Origin: Vespa crabro
Taxonomy: Eukaryota > Arthropoda > Insecta > Hymenoptera > Vespidae
Length of the DNA stretch: 64,000 nt
Direction: 5' to 3'
Assembly: GCF_910589235.1 (NCBI RefSeq)
Contig: NC_060957.1
Location: forward strand, 9,379,662-9,443,661
Of this stretch, positions 28,512 through 53,606 are shown piece after piece. Under the pieces are notes generated by a model that made no database searches, had not been told where the DNA came from, and saw only the letters and a program-made list of their open reading frames with translations. The position numbers were made by a program, and so were the translations under genes. Position 1 is the first letter of the stretch, and the number at the start of each line of letters is the position of its first letter.

Positions 28512-30130
28512 GATTTCAATAAATGCATAAAATATGAAATAATCCTTTCGCGTACGCGTGGCAATGTGAGACCGGAGACGGAATGTTACGTCGAGGTATT
28601 TTCCAAATCTACATCCATTACCATATAAGAGCATTTTGAATGACAACATGGTAAAATTAAAATATAACTAAAAGCCATTCTCGAAAGATTCTGTGGAACC
28701 TTCGAAAATAATTCAATACCATAATAGTTATACTCTTGAGCTACAGTTTATGAGGGTCTCTTCGGCATATAGCCTCTTCTTTGCTTCGTGCCCTAACCTA
28801 ATCGATTATCACTCAAAAACTGTAACAATAAAATTCAATTCTAAATTCTAAGATATGGAGGAAAATCCTAACATAATCCTAACGAATCTGAAAAATATAA
28901 ATCTTATCTTTTTGTACAGAAACTGATTACTATCTTCTTGAGAGATAGTTTTTTTTGCAGCATAGGAGAAATTAGAATTAGTATATTAATTCCTGAAAAT
29001 CCTAAACTAAAAATTCATTAATTTCTACGACTACGGAATATGATTCTACAAGTCTCTTTGCTTTTTAGCAAATACTCTACTCGACTTTCCTCTTTCAAAA
29101 GCAATAACTCTATTGAGACTTTTATCAATGATTAAATATTTAATTAATAGTTATTTAAAAATATAAAGCAAATCCTTCGACGCTCTTTCTTACAAGCGAG
29201 TATTTTTATTATTATAAAAAAATCATGCACAGTTTCGCTTGTAATCCAGGGATTATCGATCGCGACGTCTTCTTGCTCATTCTTTATTAGAACTAGTAAA
29301 TATCGATTCTTTACTATTTCTGTGTGAGAAAAATATTTAAAAATGTATTAAAATGTTAAAAATTTCAAATAATTATAAATATGTTCAAACAAGAAGACAC
29401 TATCCTGATCTAATAAATAAATCAAAAAATAAGAAACCATTCACGAATAAATCTTCGAAGAAATTTATTCGTGATCATTTAATGCTCTTTTATTAATTAA
29501 TTACAACCAATCACTCGTGCCGATTCGGATCTTTCATCCTCAACATGATTGAGCCATTGGAGGAACTTAAAAATTCACTCACTACTTAAGAAGTTCTGCG
29601 ATGGCTCCAAAACATTCGTCCGCAATTTAAATTGAAATTGAGGATGGATGATTCGTAGGTGGTTGAAAATAAGATAAATCGATATCGAAGTTAGTCGAGA
29701 TCCTCTTCAATGATGCACTGATTCTATTACACAGTAGTGATTTTTTAACGAACGGTCACTGAATTTAATTCGCAGAACTCTACTATCTTTTATAAATACA
29801 GTCTGTGTGATTGTTAAAAAAGTAATAAACTTTGCGAACAAAACACTGACTCTAACGACTGCGTTGCACGCAGTCGATGCAAAAACACTTGTTGTTTAAT
29901 TCGCGAAACACAAATGTACAAATACTGCTATTACTATGCGATATTTTTATTTTAACGATGCAAACATTCGATTACTTTATTGTTACACGCGCGATTATAA
30001 TGAAGATCTGAAAAAGAAAAATACAAACAAAATTATTAGTATCACTTTTATAACAAGAAACTATATAAATTATTCAAGAAATGTATGATATATAAATATA
30101 CTTACTTTTAGTCTCCATAACTACTTGCAG
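28512..30130 (-). ncRNA. Candidate spliced minus-strand transcript, coding status unclear
   Basis: Splice-like signals suggest a minus-strand gene. A first exon ends at 30106 with donor GTAAGT, and the next exon begins at 30007 after CTTTTTCAG. Joining them opens only a 22-codon ORF starting METKNLHYNR (ATG at 30118). The downstream block 29200-29900 is richer in GC than its surroundings, and no reading frame longer than about 30 codons was found in it; one small ORF begins MSKKTSRSIIPGL near 29280. A long non-coding RNA, a long 5' UTR of a gene with tiny exons, or a micropeptide gene are all possible. The promoter-like cluster at 30222-30241 supports transcription in this direction. Confidence 0.35.
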
Positions 30131-30221
30131 GAATTTTGAGAGAGCTTCAATGATTATTTGCCGAAATCCAAAGGAAGAATGATCCAGTAACAGTCAAAAT
30201 CGATCTGAGGTTCGATTTTAT

Positions 30222-30241
30222 TGACGTCACATGTAGCCAAT
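30222..30241 (-). promoter_or_regulatory. Palindromic CRE (TGACGTCA) plus inverted CCAAT box
   Basis: TGACGTCA at 30222-30229, the full CREB/ATF site, and CCAAT at 30237-30241 (ATTGG on the minus strand). Reading on the minus strand, an AATAAAA TATA-like stretch follows directly, about 100 bp before the candidate exon donor at 30105. The order CCAAT, CRE, TATA-like, exon favours a minus-strand promoter. Confidence 0.5.
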
Positions 30242-30247
30242 CACCCC

Positions 30248-30880
30248 AAGATAAAAATTTTGTTAAGGATTGAAATTTAAAATAAAACTTATTCTAATTC
30301 TAACGCGCGTTATAGTCTTTTTAATGATTAAGCGAATGTATTATTGTTTAAATATTATTTTATTATACTCTGCATACATTAAAGATTGTTTAAATAATTG
30401 AAAATTTATCGAAAGTATTAATTTATAAGTTTTCACGTTTAGAAACAGAGAGCTTCGGTATGCACTGGTTGCAGTACGAGAGAAAACTAAGTCGGTAATC
30501 GTTAAAGTTAAAAAAAAGCGTATTTATGTTTATATTATACAAGATCAACTACCTCGAGATTAAAATTTTAAAGTATTGAAATTTTATACTAAAATTATTT
30601 TAAGTTTCTCGCGTGTTACGATCTTTTTCATGTTTAATAAAAATGTACTATTGTTTAAATATTATTGTTTAAATATTAGTTTATTCTACACCGTATACTT
30701 TAAAGACTGTTTAAATAATTGAAAACTTATTGGAAGTATTAATTTTTAAGTCTTTACATTTAGATAGAGAGAGCTCTGTTGTTTGCTAGTCCGAAAGCAA
30801 GAGAAAATTGATGCGAAAACTCCCAAAGTCAATCAAAAGTTTGTTTTTGTTGATATTAGATGAAGGTAACGGCTCTGAAT
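30248..30880. repeat. Diverged tandem duplication, about 310 bp per copy
   Basis: The blocks from about 30248 and about 30560 align along their length. Shared landmarks in order are GATTGAAATTT/GTATTGAAATTT, a GCGTGTTA/GCGCGTTA site, TATTGTTTAAATATTATT, a box ACTTTAAAGACTGTTTAAAT in copy 2 with a near copy in copy 1, TTTAAATAATTGAAAA, GAAGTATTAATTT, AGAGAGCT and GAGAAAA. The copies differ by many substitutions and small indels, so the duplication is old. Confidence 0.75.
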
Positions 30881-32138
30881 TCAAAATTTAAATATATTGA
30901 AATTGTTAATTAAACTATTAATATTATTTCTAATATTATTCACCAATGGAAGTTTACTAGTATATAAAATTTTGAACATTTAATGTAATCTTAATAATAT
31001 ATACATATATAAAATATATATAGTTTGAAAATAAAGTAATGAGAAATAAGTTTTAAAAAAAGGCTTTATTCACATATTTGATCAACTATTCTTCTATTAT
31101 TATAAAATAATAAATACACGCTACTTTCTGAAAACAATATCGAGATATATCATATGACATTTCTTTATTAGTAATCTATATATTCAAAAAAGTAGGATCC
31201 GTGTATGTTTCTTGCTTACTTGTGTTAGATGTGTTTATATCTTCACACATACAAACATTACTGTCACGCAATGACATCTTTTTCGTTGTAGATAAGCACA
31301 AAGGGATAAAATATAATAAATAGAAAGAGAAAATAGGTCGCATCTGTTTAAAAGTATTTACTCATATAGACGACATAATGTATTATTGACCCATGAATAT
31401 TATATTATATATATGTTTTATATTCTATTATCAATGTTTGCACATTGATGTAATTTTTTTCTCCAAATCAAAACTTACATTTAAAATCTTAGATCGCTTA
31501 GATATATTTTTAAAAACTTCAGTAAAACAACACTTTATATACAATATTGGCAATGTATCTTCCTTTTTCTTTTTTTTTTTTTGTTTTTTTTGAACATTTA
31601 TATCAAAAACCAAAGATTTTTTTTAACATGAACAATCGAATATAAGTCTGCCAATAATAGTTTTATTATAACATTTTGAATAATAAACAATGCTCTGAAT
31701 ATATGTATTCATTGCAATAAATTTAAAATTACATAGTATAACTTACATATGTTTTATGCTGAACAACAATATAGTGATGCAACAATGATATAACAAATTT
31801 ATCTTTTTTAGACATAGAAAACTTAAGTGTAGTAGAACATTAGGTCCATAAAATCGTTGTTTGTGTAAAAGGCATATAATTCAATATATATGTATATATG
31901 TATTAGGTGCCTTTTTTAACGATTAATGAATTTATGATCAAAAAGAAATAAGAAAAAAATTATATTTTATTTACATAGGAAAGTCATTGGTATAATGATA
32001 CCACTTATATTAGAATACTTTTCATAATCGTTAAGTATCAGTTTTGATAGTAAATATATTACTGTAACATTAATATATTTATATATATATGTATAGATAT
32101 ATGTATGTACACACACATATACATACATATATAAATAA

Positions 32139-32208
<70 letters not shown>

Positions 32209-34721
32209 CTTATCATAGTACATATGATTTGTTTATAGTAACAATTCTATTTCTTAATTTTTTTTTTTCAAGAACTATGTTAAATCTAAATAATTAAATT
32301 AATAACTATAAAAGGAAGCTAAGCAAAACATATAATAAAATATAGTTTAAATGCTTCCTCTTTGCATCCAACTCATTTAATGATAAAGTGATAATATGAC
32401 TAATATATTCATCATCTTGGTGCATAATATTGCTTTGTCTTTGGCTTGTCATAAATATATTTTAAGAACATAATACTAGATATAAATACATTTTGAACAA
32501 TGCTAATGAAAATTTGTTATATAATTTGTAAATTAATGGTGTGTGTGTGTACAAAATATTTAATTTTATTTATCGCAGACAAAATCAGTATGAATAATAA
32601 ATATATCTCTATAAACTTGGATAATAATATTAACAGTATTATGTATTGCGATATGAATAAATAACAAATTTTTTTGTCATTTAGGAATTTGATTGAATGT
32701 TAACATACCTAGTGTCGTTTCTTTTCTACAGAAAAAATTACAAGTATGTTCATGAAAATATTTCAGACTAGAAAATTAATAGATATGAAGAAATGTTCGA
32801 TTAAACACGAGCTAGTGTAATAGCTAATGCATATTTTTTATACTAAATGTATTTCTTTTATTCTACGTTAAGATCATTATGCATTCGTTTTTTTTTTCTA
32901 ATTAATAATCCATATAATTATAAATGTATTTTTCTACTTAGATAATCTATAAAAAAAGAAATGTTGAGAAATGTATTTTCTTTTATTTTATAGCATTAAT
33001 TCTTTATTGATGTTGTTATTAGACTTGACTGAATATTTGAAATGTATTCTTTCTCAAATTATTACTAATTATCATATGATTTATATATCAAGCTGTCATA
33101 CCTGTAGTTTACTGTGAAATTTTTTTGCACATCTGTATACATATATTTATATTTCTTATACATATATGTGTGTATATATATCGAAAAAATGATTGATTGT
33201 GTTCAGTTGGTATGGTATTATGTATTATTTAATTTAAATTTGAAGTATATACTATTATTAATTCTCTCTACTTTTCTTAGCTGATGTTAAATGGGGACAT
33301 GTGATACTTGCAGTTTTATAATATACATGAATCATACTTACTACCTTATTTAACAAAGCATAATTCATATCGAATTAAATCACAGTATAATAGATTTTGT
33401 AATGGAATACATAAATTAATAGAAATTAAAATTTTCGATTATATTACTATTATGTTAATAATAATAATTTGGATTTTAATTAAAATTAAAAAGTATTGCA
33501 TGATTCATAAAGTGATAATATTATATCTTTGCAAAAACTTTGCAAAAAAAATAAATAGTTGTAATAATATATTTATAATCATTCAAACATTTTAGAAAAG
33601 AAATATGTTGTCGTTTAACATCGCTGATATTCATAAAAATTATTTACGATTTTTTTTTATAGCATGTGCTCAACTTTCATGTATCATGCTTCAAACTTGT
33701 ATTATTACTGTATTGATACAATCAGGCAATTATATTATCATTAAAGTTTCTTTTTACAATCAGTAACATATAATCTCACTATTTCCTTTGACATACAATT
33801 TTCTCTAAAATGAAACAAAGGTATCAAACATTTATATTAATGTGTTTTCTTTAAATATAGAATTATTTTTTAAATTATATAAACAATATTTATGAGAATA
33901 AATTGTATGTTAATATTATATGATCAAAAGATATTATTAATTAAGACTAATTATGTCTTGGCAACATAATAATTTGTTATTTGTGTTATGAATCATCTAC
34001 AGAAGTTCTAGTACTTATACAACACAGAATGTAAAACTTAATATTATATCTTACAACATGATAAGCTAGAAGTAAAATGCACACAAGAACAATTTTCATA
34101 TTTTTGTTTCACAAAAAATATAAATTTGTAAACAATTCATAATGATTTTTGCGGCCAGCGCATATATAATTGAATACCTTGTAATAGATAACTAAGAGAA
34201 TGTTGTATTCTTATTTCTTGATTCCATTGCATTAACTTTGACATTCACTTAATATCATTTACTTAACATCCAATTGCCTTGTCTCTTAAGATAGGAATTG
34301 ACAATATCACAACGCAAGTGGGCAGACAGATCAGCTCATTATTTATTCCATACTTCTGCAACATGTACTGTATCTTATTCGTTTGCTTTAAATGACATGA
34401 GTCATATTTTATTATAATATAAAAATAGTTTAGTAAAATTTTTAAATTTCAGATAATTACATTTTTTTATAGAGAAATAGAAATTATTAATTGATGTATA
34501 AAAAAATAAAAGTACAGTAAAAGATTTTTTATATTCATATGTGTAAATTTTAAATGATATTATGTAGAAAAATACTGCACTTTAATAACCAAGTTAAAGA
34601 TTATTGTTTTGATACGAGTCATTATGCAGAGATATGAAAAATTTATTAATTGTAAGTAGTGAACTACTTACAAATTAATATTAATGTGCTGATTTGACTG
34701 ACCAGTTGCGTTGATTACGGT
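30881..34721. other. AT-rich gene-poor DNA, 3' flank of SEPSECS
   Basis: Nearly 4 kb of very AT-rich sequence with poly-T runs and a (TA)n tract. The part nearest 34.7 kb should be SEPSECS 3' UTR. The listed ORFs (for example 31393-31593, 33308-33595) are AT-driven and have no recognisable features. Confidence 0.6.
32150..32207. repeat. (TA)n microsatellite
   Basis: About 29 TA units, preceded by alternating TACA/TATA sequence from about 32090. Confidence 0.97.
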
Positions 34722-36575
34722 TCATTTTCTTAAACTATCTTTACTACTTGCTCGGCTAGTTGAAGCTGTGCTGGATTCACCTGGACCACCAGCACCACCA
34801 GCATCTCCATTAATACTGGATCCAGCAAGTGATGCTGTTGGAGTTACCGAAGCGGAACGTCTTCGTACTTTTGTTAATGCTTTATCTAGCCTTTGTATAA
34901 ATGCATCAACATCTGATCTTTTCATACCTAAAGCTGCAGCAACAGTTAGGTATGGTACTGGATAATTACTGTTATGAGCTCCCCATCCTAAAAATACGAT
35001 TACAAAATATAGATAAGTGTTCAATGAAAAACAAAGAAAGGCGATAATAATGATTATAACCTTCAAACTTGTGCGAAACAATGTGCTTAGAGTCTGTTGT
35101 AGTGATTACTCTAGTACCACTAACATTACGAAGGAACAACATTGATCCTAATGTTGTAACTTGCTTATTATCATGTTGATGACTTAAACACTGTAATGTC
35201 ATCCCCATTGATATTGGATTTCCTTTTGTATCTAATAAACGTTCTCCATGCCTTGCTGCTAATTTTCCAAGTTCCTCTTTAAGATAAGAATACATTTCTT
35301 TACGCTCGGCAATAAGTTGCTTATAACCTGCTATTCCAAGGCTCAACAATGTTATCATAACATCCATAGTAGAACTTGCACTTGCACGACCTGGATACAT
35401 TTTTGATATACGATCCAAAAGGTTTTTATCAAATGATCCGATTACTGCACCACCCACGGGTACAAGAAAATTTTTATCTGTACTTTGAACAAATGCATCA
35501 ACGCGACCCTTACGCGATGCTTCTTGTATGAGACGCATACATCTTGTACTCTGTAACCTTTTAACAATATAGTAAAATGTACCTAATCTTTACCTGTATT
35601 AGAAATATTTAGAAACTGTTAAAAGGACATTGCTAAATTCTTACCCATAAGCATTATTTACTAAGTGGGGTATATTATATTGCGTACACAAAACTGCAAT
35701 TAAATCAACTGAATCACATGCTCTAGGTGCAAAGCAACTTGTTGTTGTAAGTACACAAGCTACACTTTCTCCAAGAGCTACCATCTGGGCTTCGAGTCTT
35801 TGCATATCTGTTTTTAATTCATCTCCAACTATTTGCATTTCAATTACTACAGGTTCTAAACCTGCTGTAATTATAGACTTGAAACTTGATTTTTGATCGA
35901 TTCGAGGCCATAAAACATACTTTGCTCGTGGTCTACCTTGTTTGAGAGTCAACATACATAGTACTAAACTCATGCCTGTAGCCATAGGAGATAAGAAACA
36001 ACCAGCTATACTTTTTACGCCTACAAGTATAAATGTTTAATTACATTTTTCTAAAAATAAAAGAATATAATACAGAAAATATTCCTTTTCTTACCCATAT
36101 AACGTATTACTTCCAATACCAAAGCATTTGTCAATTTATACATGAGACTGCTACCAGCAGCTTTTGGTTGTACTTCTTCTAGATCACCTGATCTACCAAT
36201 TCCATGTCCCATGCGAAAATGTCTTCTTGCTACTATACTTGATGCAATTCTTGCTTCACGTTCTCCGACACTACAGTTAGAAGGAAAATTGTTGCTATCC
36301 ATTTGCGAAAGATCAGAAAGAAAAGCTTCTATTGTTGCGTCATCCCATCCCTCTTCTGGCCATTGTCTCTATATTTTGTAAAAATTTATAACATACATTT
36401 CTATTTACGAATAGGAATATATAATTCGATATATTATTTTGTATCTACAAGTAATACATACATGTTCAATAAAATGTCTTATATGGTTTTCGCGAGTTTT
36501 CTTTGCATTTAAACCTTGTTGCACATACGTAGAAGGTATAAGCTTTTCTGCCAAACTGAACGCTTGATTATTCAT
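34722..36575 (-). CDS. SEPSECS: O-phosphoseryl-tRNA(Sec) selenium transferase (SepSecS, SLA/LP)
   Basis: PLP enzyme that converts phosphoseryl-tRNA(Sec) to selenocysteinyl-tRNA(Sec) with selenophosphate. Five exons: 36575-36462, 36368-36095, 36020-35645, 35557-35061, 34987-34722; 508 residues (vertebrate 501). Signatures in order: MDSNNFPSNCSVGEREARIA, ARRHFRMGHGIGRSGDL, VQPKAAGSSLMYKLTN, MATGMSLVLCMLTL, YVLWPRIDQKSSFKSIITAG, TTTSCFAPRA and IPHLVNNAYG. The PLP lysine is Lys283 in TDKNFLVPVGGAVIGSF, followed by MYPGRASASSTMDVMITLLS. The catalytic core therefore looks intact. The C-terminal tail is Ser/Gly/Ala-rich and low-complexity, unlike the acidic vertebrate tail. Several insect orders, Hymenoptera included, are reported to lack selenoproteins, which makes an intact copy notable. 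Confidence 0.96.
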
Positions 36576-37559
36576 TTTTCAGACTGGCTTAATACTCTTA
36601 CTTTGCAAATATTATGTAGATCGATGTCTTAGTACACCATTGCTTGATAATTATTAAAAGAAATTGCAATGAATTATTATTGATATATTATAAAGAATTG
36701 TATTTCACTTATAACTATTATCTTATAATATGATCAACAAATATTGTGTACTGAACATTAATCATATTTACATGTTTAAAAATATGTGCAAAAAAACTAT
36801 ATTTATAATAAATCACAATTAATTCTTCATTTAATATAAAACAAATCTATATTGAATGATAATATGCAATGAATAAATATAATATATCTAACATCTAAAA
36901 GAAATAAATAAAAATATAACATTTATTAAAGAGAATAATGTTTCAATGACAATAAATAATAAAATCAACTAATATAGAATGAATATTTATTACAGTGTAA
37001 TGTTAGATCCTAGAATTATTGTAGAAAATGTATTCTAAATGTAAAAACATATATAAAATATCAATTTTTACCTATATAAATGAATAAAGAAGACTAATAA
37101 AACACAAATGGGATATGTGGAAAAAAGATTTATTAAGAAATTGGTAACAAAATAGAAATAATAGATTAACTTAATGAAGCCAATATTCGTATAGTACAAA
37201 AATAAATATTTATTTAAATATAAATAAAAATAATATTAATTACATGATAAAAGATATGACGGGAAAAATATTGCTCACTGAATATCAGAAATAACAATAA
37301 TAAATGCGCAGTATTAAATTTAACGAAACATATGATAAAAGACGAGATAACACACACACGACTTATATTACAAAATTATAGCATTTTTTTAATATATAAC
37401 TATAAATAAATAAACGAATAAATAAATAAACAAATTAAATAAATAAAAAATAAATAAACAAATAAACAAAAAAAAGAAAAATGTTCTTAAAAAATTTCTC
37501 TTTCTTTCTCTCTCTACACACATACACACACACACACTTTCATTATCTCACATGGAGAG
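36576..37559. other. Intergenic spacer SEPSECS / NT5C2
   Basis: AT-rich spacer between divergent genes, with (CA)n and CTCT stretches at about 37500-37540. Nothing coding is seen. Confidence 0.6.
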
Positions 37560-38339
37560 GAAGGTTATGTTATGTCATCGCACTAATTGGGTCCCTAAAG
37601 GATAAAATATTAAATTGTGAGAAATATCGAAAGAAGAATAAAGTAGGAAGGAAAGAAGTTGTAACGCAAGGATTTCGATTGTCGAATTGTCATGCGAAAA
37701 AAGTTCGTTGATTTTTCGACGAGATGCTTTTTAAAATATAATACGTTTATAAAACGAATTAAGAGTTGACGTAGAAGAAAAAATCACCGATTAAAAAGTG
37801 GGTTGGGCCGCAAGCCCAAGAGTGTCAAAGTTACGTTAGGTTCCCGCTCTCCCGATAGATAGAAAGCATCCCCAAATAATACGTGGAGAATGTCGAGAAG
37901 ACCTCGAAGATATATAATCATAAGAAGAAAATATATTTTTGAAAAAAAGGACTACATGTGTCGATACCCCACACTCGTGGAAGCTTCCAAAGGATTGTCA
38001 AAACGACGGACAGAGATAATAGTCCAAGACGAAATTATAGGTTATGTTACGTCGAGGTCACCTAAATCGGATTAATTTTACGCAACAGAAACGATGCAAC
38101 GTAATTGCTCGTGCCCAAGAGAGTCGAAGTCTACGTTTCAATTGTGCTCAACGCAATGAGTACTACGGACGCGTGGAAGTTTGCGAAAATTGCGAAGTAC
38201 GTGCTTTTACCTCGGATTTTGGCGTTCGGGCAACGGCGGACGGACGGTTTACACACGGCGCTACGGACGAATTCGTCGTCCGTCGCCTCGACAAGTCAAA
38301 GTGATCCGCGTCTTATCCGCGCTTCGACTATCCGGCAGG
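37560..38339 (+). other. Probable GC-richer 5' UTR exon of the NT5C2 locus
   Basis: The block is clearly richer in GC and CpG than its flanks and ends at a plausible donor (CCGGCAG then GTGCAAAT at 38340). It contains an 86-codon ORF (38044-38304, beginning MLRRGHLNRIN) and others that look like non-coding frames. Distance and strand suit a distal promoter and non-coding first exon of the NT5C2 gene. No protein similarity is recognised. Confidence 0.4.
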
Positions 38340-38763
38340 TGCAAATCATTTCTCTGATAATTATATTATCATTAGTATATACCATCTTCTTTTTCATTTC
38401 ACGATCATATATCGATCGCTTACATCGATCGAAGAAAAATGCATTTCAATTATATTTGATCTTTCCTATCTTATATTTTTCCTTCCTTTTTCTTTATTCA
38501 ATACTTAAACGTGTCTATTTCTTCTTTAATATAATTTTTTTAAACATACTCCTATTCCTATCATTCTCTATTATTCATTTCTATTTTGTTAATTCTATTA
38601 TGAGATCAATGATATACAATCGCAAAAAATGGCGCGTATATTTCAAAACAAATTGCGCGCGTAAATATAAAATTTTTCTATCATACACATGCAAATATTA
38701 CGTTGGTGATTTTAATTTTTCTCATAGATTCACTACGATATTTTTTATCGATTGTCCAATATA

Positions 38764-38806
<43 letters not shown>
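38764..38806. repeat. (TA)n microsatellite
   Basis: About 21 TA units in the 5' intron region of the NT5C2 locus. Confidence 0.95.
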
Positions 38807-38811
<5 letters not shown>

Positions 38812-39223
38812 TTGAATTAAATATATGAATGAGATGTGTATAATGAAATTATCAATGAATCATCGATTGATCTCCTATAGAATAAATCATTGACAATCAA
38901 ATTGTCATTCGTAAAAAATCATTTGTTAGAATTTATCGATACGAAGTTATTGATTTCGATCGAAATTATGTATAGATTCCATGATATACACTTATACAAA
39001 TTATTCTCGTATTCTCATTGGTCAATAAAAAAAATGTAAGACCAATTGTTTCATCGTCCAAGTGAATTTGATTCGCTTTACGAAAGATGTTTATATTATC
39101 TCTCCTTTTCTTTCGTTGTCAGATAAACGAGGATAATATATAAGATTTGGCGCGTACCTAAAATTTAGAATGTATGAATCAATATAGTAACATTTTCGAC
39201 TGTTCGATTGGTATACCTGCACC

Positions 39224-39253
39224 GAGGTCAACGCAGTTCAGTGAATTGACCTC
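39224..39253. promoter_or_regulatory. Inverted AGGTCA half-sites flanking a TTCAGT initiator
   Basis: GAGGTCAA at 39224-39231 is the exact reverse complement of TTGACCTC at 39246-39253, with 14 bases between. The spacer holds TTCAGT (39238-39243), close to the arthropod initiator. It may be an alternative start site of the NT5C2 locus or a nuclear-receptor site; both readings are inference. Confidence 0.35.
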
Positions 39254-39976
39254 AGTCTGCGACAAATCTGCACAGTGTGTGGTTGTGAGTTGTTTTTTTT
39301 TTGATATATGTACCTACCGATGACAGATTGGCGCCCGATTAATTCTATTTAGAAGTTTTCAAAGAAGACTCTTTAAATTACGCTGTATTTTTTTTCAAAA
39401 AATTCTACGTAAAACTAACGATCTTGCTAGGTACAAATTTTAATTCAATTTATCATTGGAAGCGAGAACAAAAGAAATGGCTGTTCGTACAATTTTCGAG
39501 CGTTATGAGAACGGAAATAACGATAAAATAGAAAGAATCATTTGATCGTTTAATTTCTCGATTTTCATCGAATTGATAATCGTTTCTTGCTTTTCCTTTT
39601 TTTTTTTTAATTATCCTTCAATATCATATCTACTATCTTCGCATCATAACGATAACATATGATACCATGTCTCATAGAATTTTATATATTATCACGATAT
39701 TTCTTTTAAATAAATATTTATGGAAATATTTATTTAGAAGGGATATTGTGATAATGATAAAAAAAAAGTGTTATTCAAAGTTCGGTATAATCAGAATGAG
39801 CGAGTATCTGCGAGAATCCTGCTACTTTGCATCCGATAGTAATGTCCAATTATTGAGATCTTAGTTATTCTCGTGTTTTCAAGTACATATGTTATTTCCT
39901 ATTATTTTCAATTATTAAATTCTAAATTATTTCGTAATAATAACTGACGATCGCAATAGAATTGATTTTCATGGAA

Positions 39977-40049
39977 AAAAATAAAAAAATAAAAAAAAAT
40001 AAAAATAAAAATAAATAAAAATAAAAATAAATAAAAATAAATAAATAAA
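39977..40049. repeat. A-rich AAAAT/AAAT repeat
   Basis: Imperfect tandem AAAATA and AAAT units over about 70 bp. Confidence 0.9.
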
Positions 40050-40348
40050 AAGTACGATCTAACTCGTACTAAAAGAAGAAACGACGCGTTGGTAAACGTC
40101 TATTGCGAAATGTTGCAGCTTTTGTAACAGCCTAGTTAACCTAACTCTTTTTCACGTCTTATTGCAAAATAAATTGTTTAAAATATTCTTATAAATAATA
40201 TTAAGAACAATTAATTCTCGATGAATTAAAAAGTCAATATAATAAAAATATGTTTATTGTTCGTTGACAAAATAATATAACTTTGAGAAAGGGAAAGTTT
40301 GTCAACGAACACGTTATTGTTTGTTTCTTAACATTTTTACAGTTGATC

Positions 40349-52677
<12,329 letters not shown>

Positions 52678-52806
52678 TTTGTTATAATACTAATTACATA
52701 ACTTCTTTAAAAAATTTATTAAATTTAACTTTATAAAATTTTTCGTTTGAGATTAATATTAGCCCAGGATGCTATTTAGTTAAGTTCCAAAGCAAGATAT
52801 TTAATT

Positions 52807-52809
<3 letters not shown>

Positions 52810-52882
<73 letters not shown>
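52810..52882. repeat. (TA)n microsatellite
   Basis: About 36 uninterrupted TA units in the NT5C2 3' UTR or flank. Confidence 0.97.
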
Positions 52883-52885
<3 letters not shown>

Positions 52886-53492
52886 TTGATAATGCTTTTC
52901 ATGTTTTCAATCGACTGTTACATATCTTGTAATCTACCGAATTCTATATGCATTATACGAGGCTTCATAATTTTTTTTATATTGCAATAAAAATTGTATT
53001 TTAACAGTTTTTACATATAACCACATTATATGTTAGATAAAGAAAATGGCTATGGATTCTCATAGTATTGAAAGAAATGTATAACAAAATTACTTTGTTA
53101 TATCATTTACAATGTAGTAACATCTGAACATAATGTAAATGATACATTGTAACATATTATTTGTTAAATATGTGAAGTTATTTATTATAAATTTTTCATA
53201 TACCAATTTCTGGAATTTCAAACAGTAATATGTAAAAATGAGTAGAATGCAATATGTGCAAACAGATGTAGTTAATTATGATGTACATATAAAGTATGTA
53301 CCTCACAAAAATTATATATGCGTGGAACATAAACATAAAATCTTAAATTTATATTTATTTTAGAAGTATATAAAGGCCATGAGCTTTATATAATAATAAT
53401 ATTTATGTAACATTGCTATTATTATTATTTATGAATTTAGGTACATACATTAAGATTTACATATATATGACAGATTATTTTCGCACAAGAGA

Positions 53493-53497
<5 letters not shown>

Positions 53498-53562
<65 letters not shown>

Positions 53563-53606
53563 GCACACACATATATACATACATATATATATATATATAT
53601 TTGAAT
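53498..53606. repeat. Compound (GT)n-(AT)n microsatellite
   Basis: GT units followed by AT units, a CACA/TACA break and more AT. Confidence 0.97.

Noticed and set aside
38105..38764. 219-codon plus-strand ORF
   Set aside because: It crosses the likely donor at 38340 into AT/pyrimidine-rich intronic sequence and becomes a Phe/Ile/Tyr-rich low-complexity frame.
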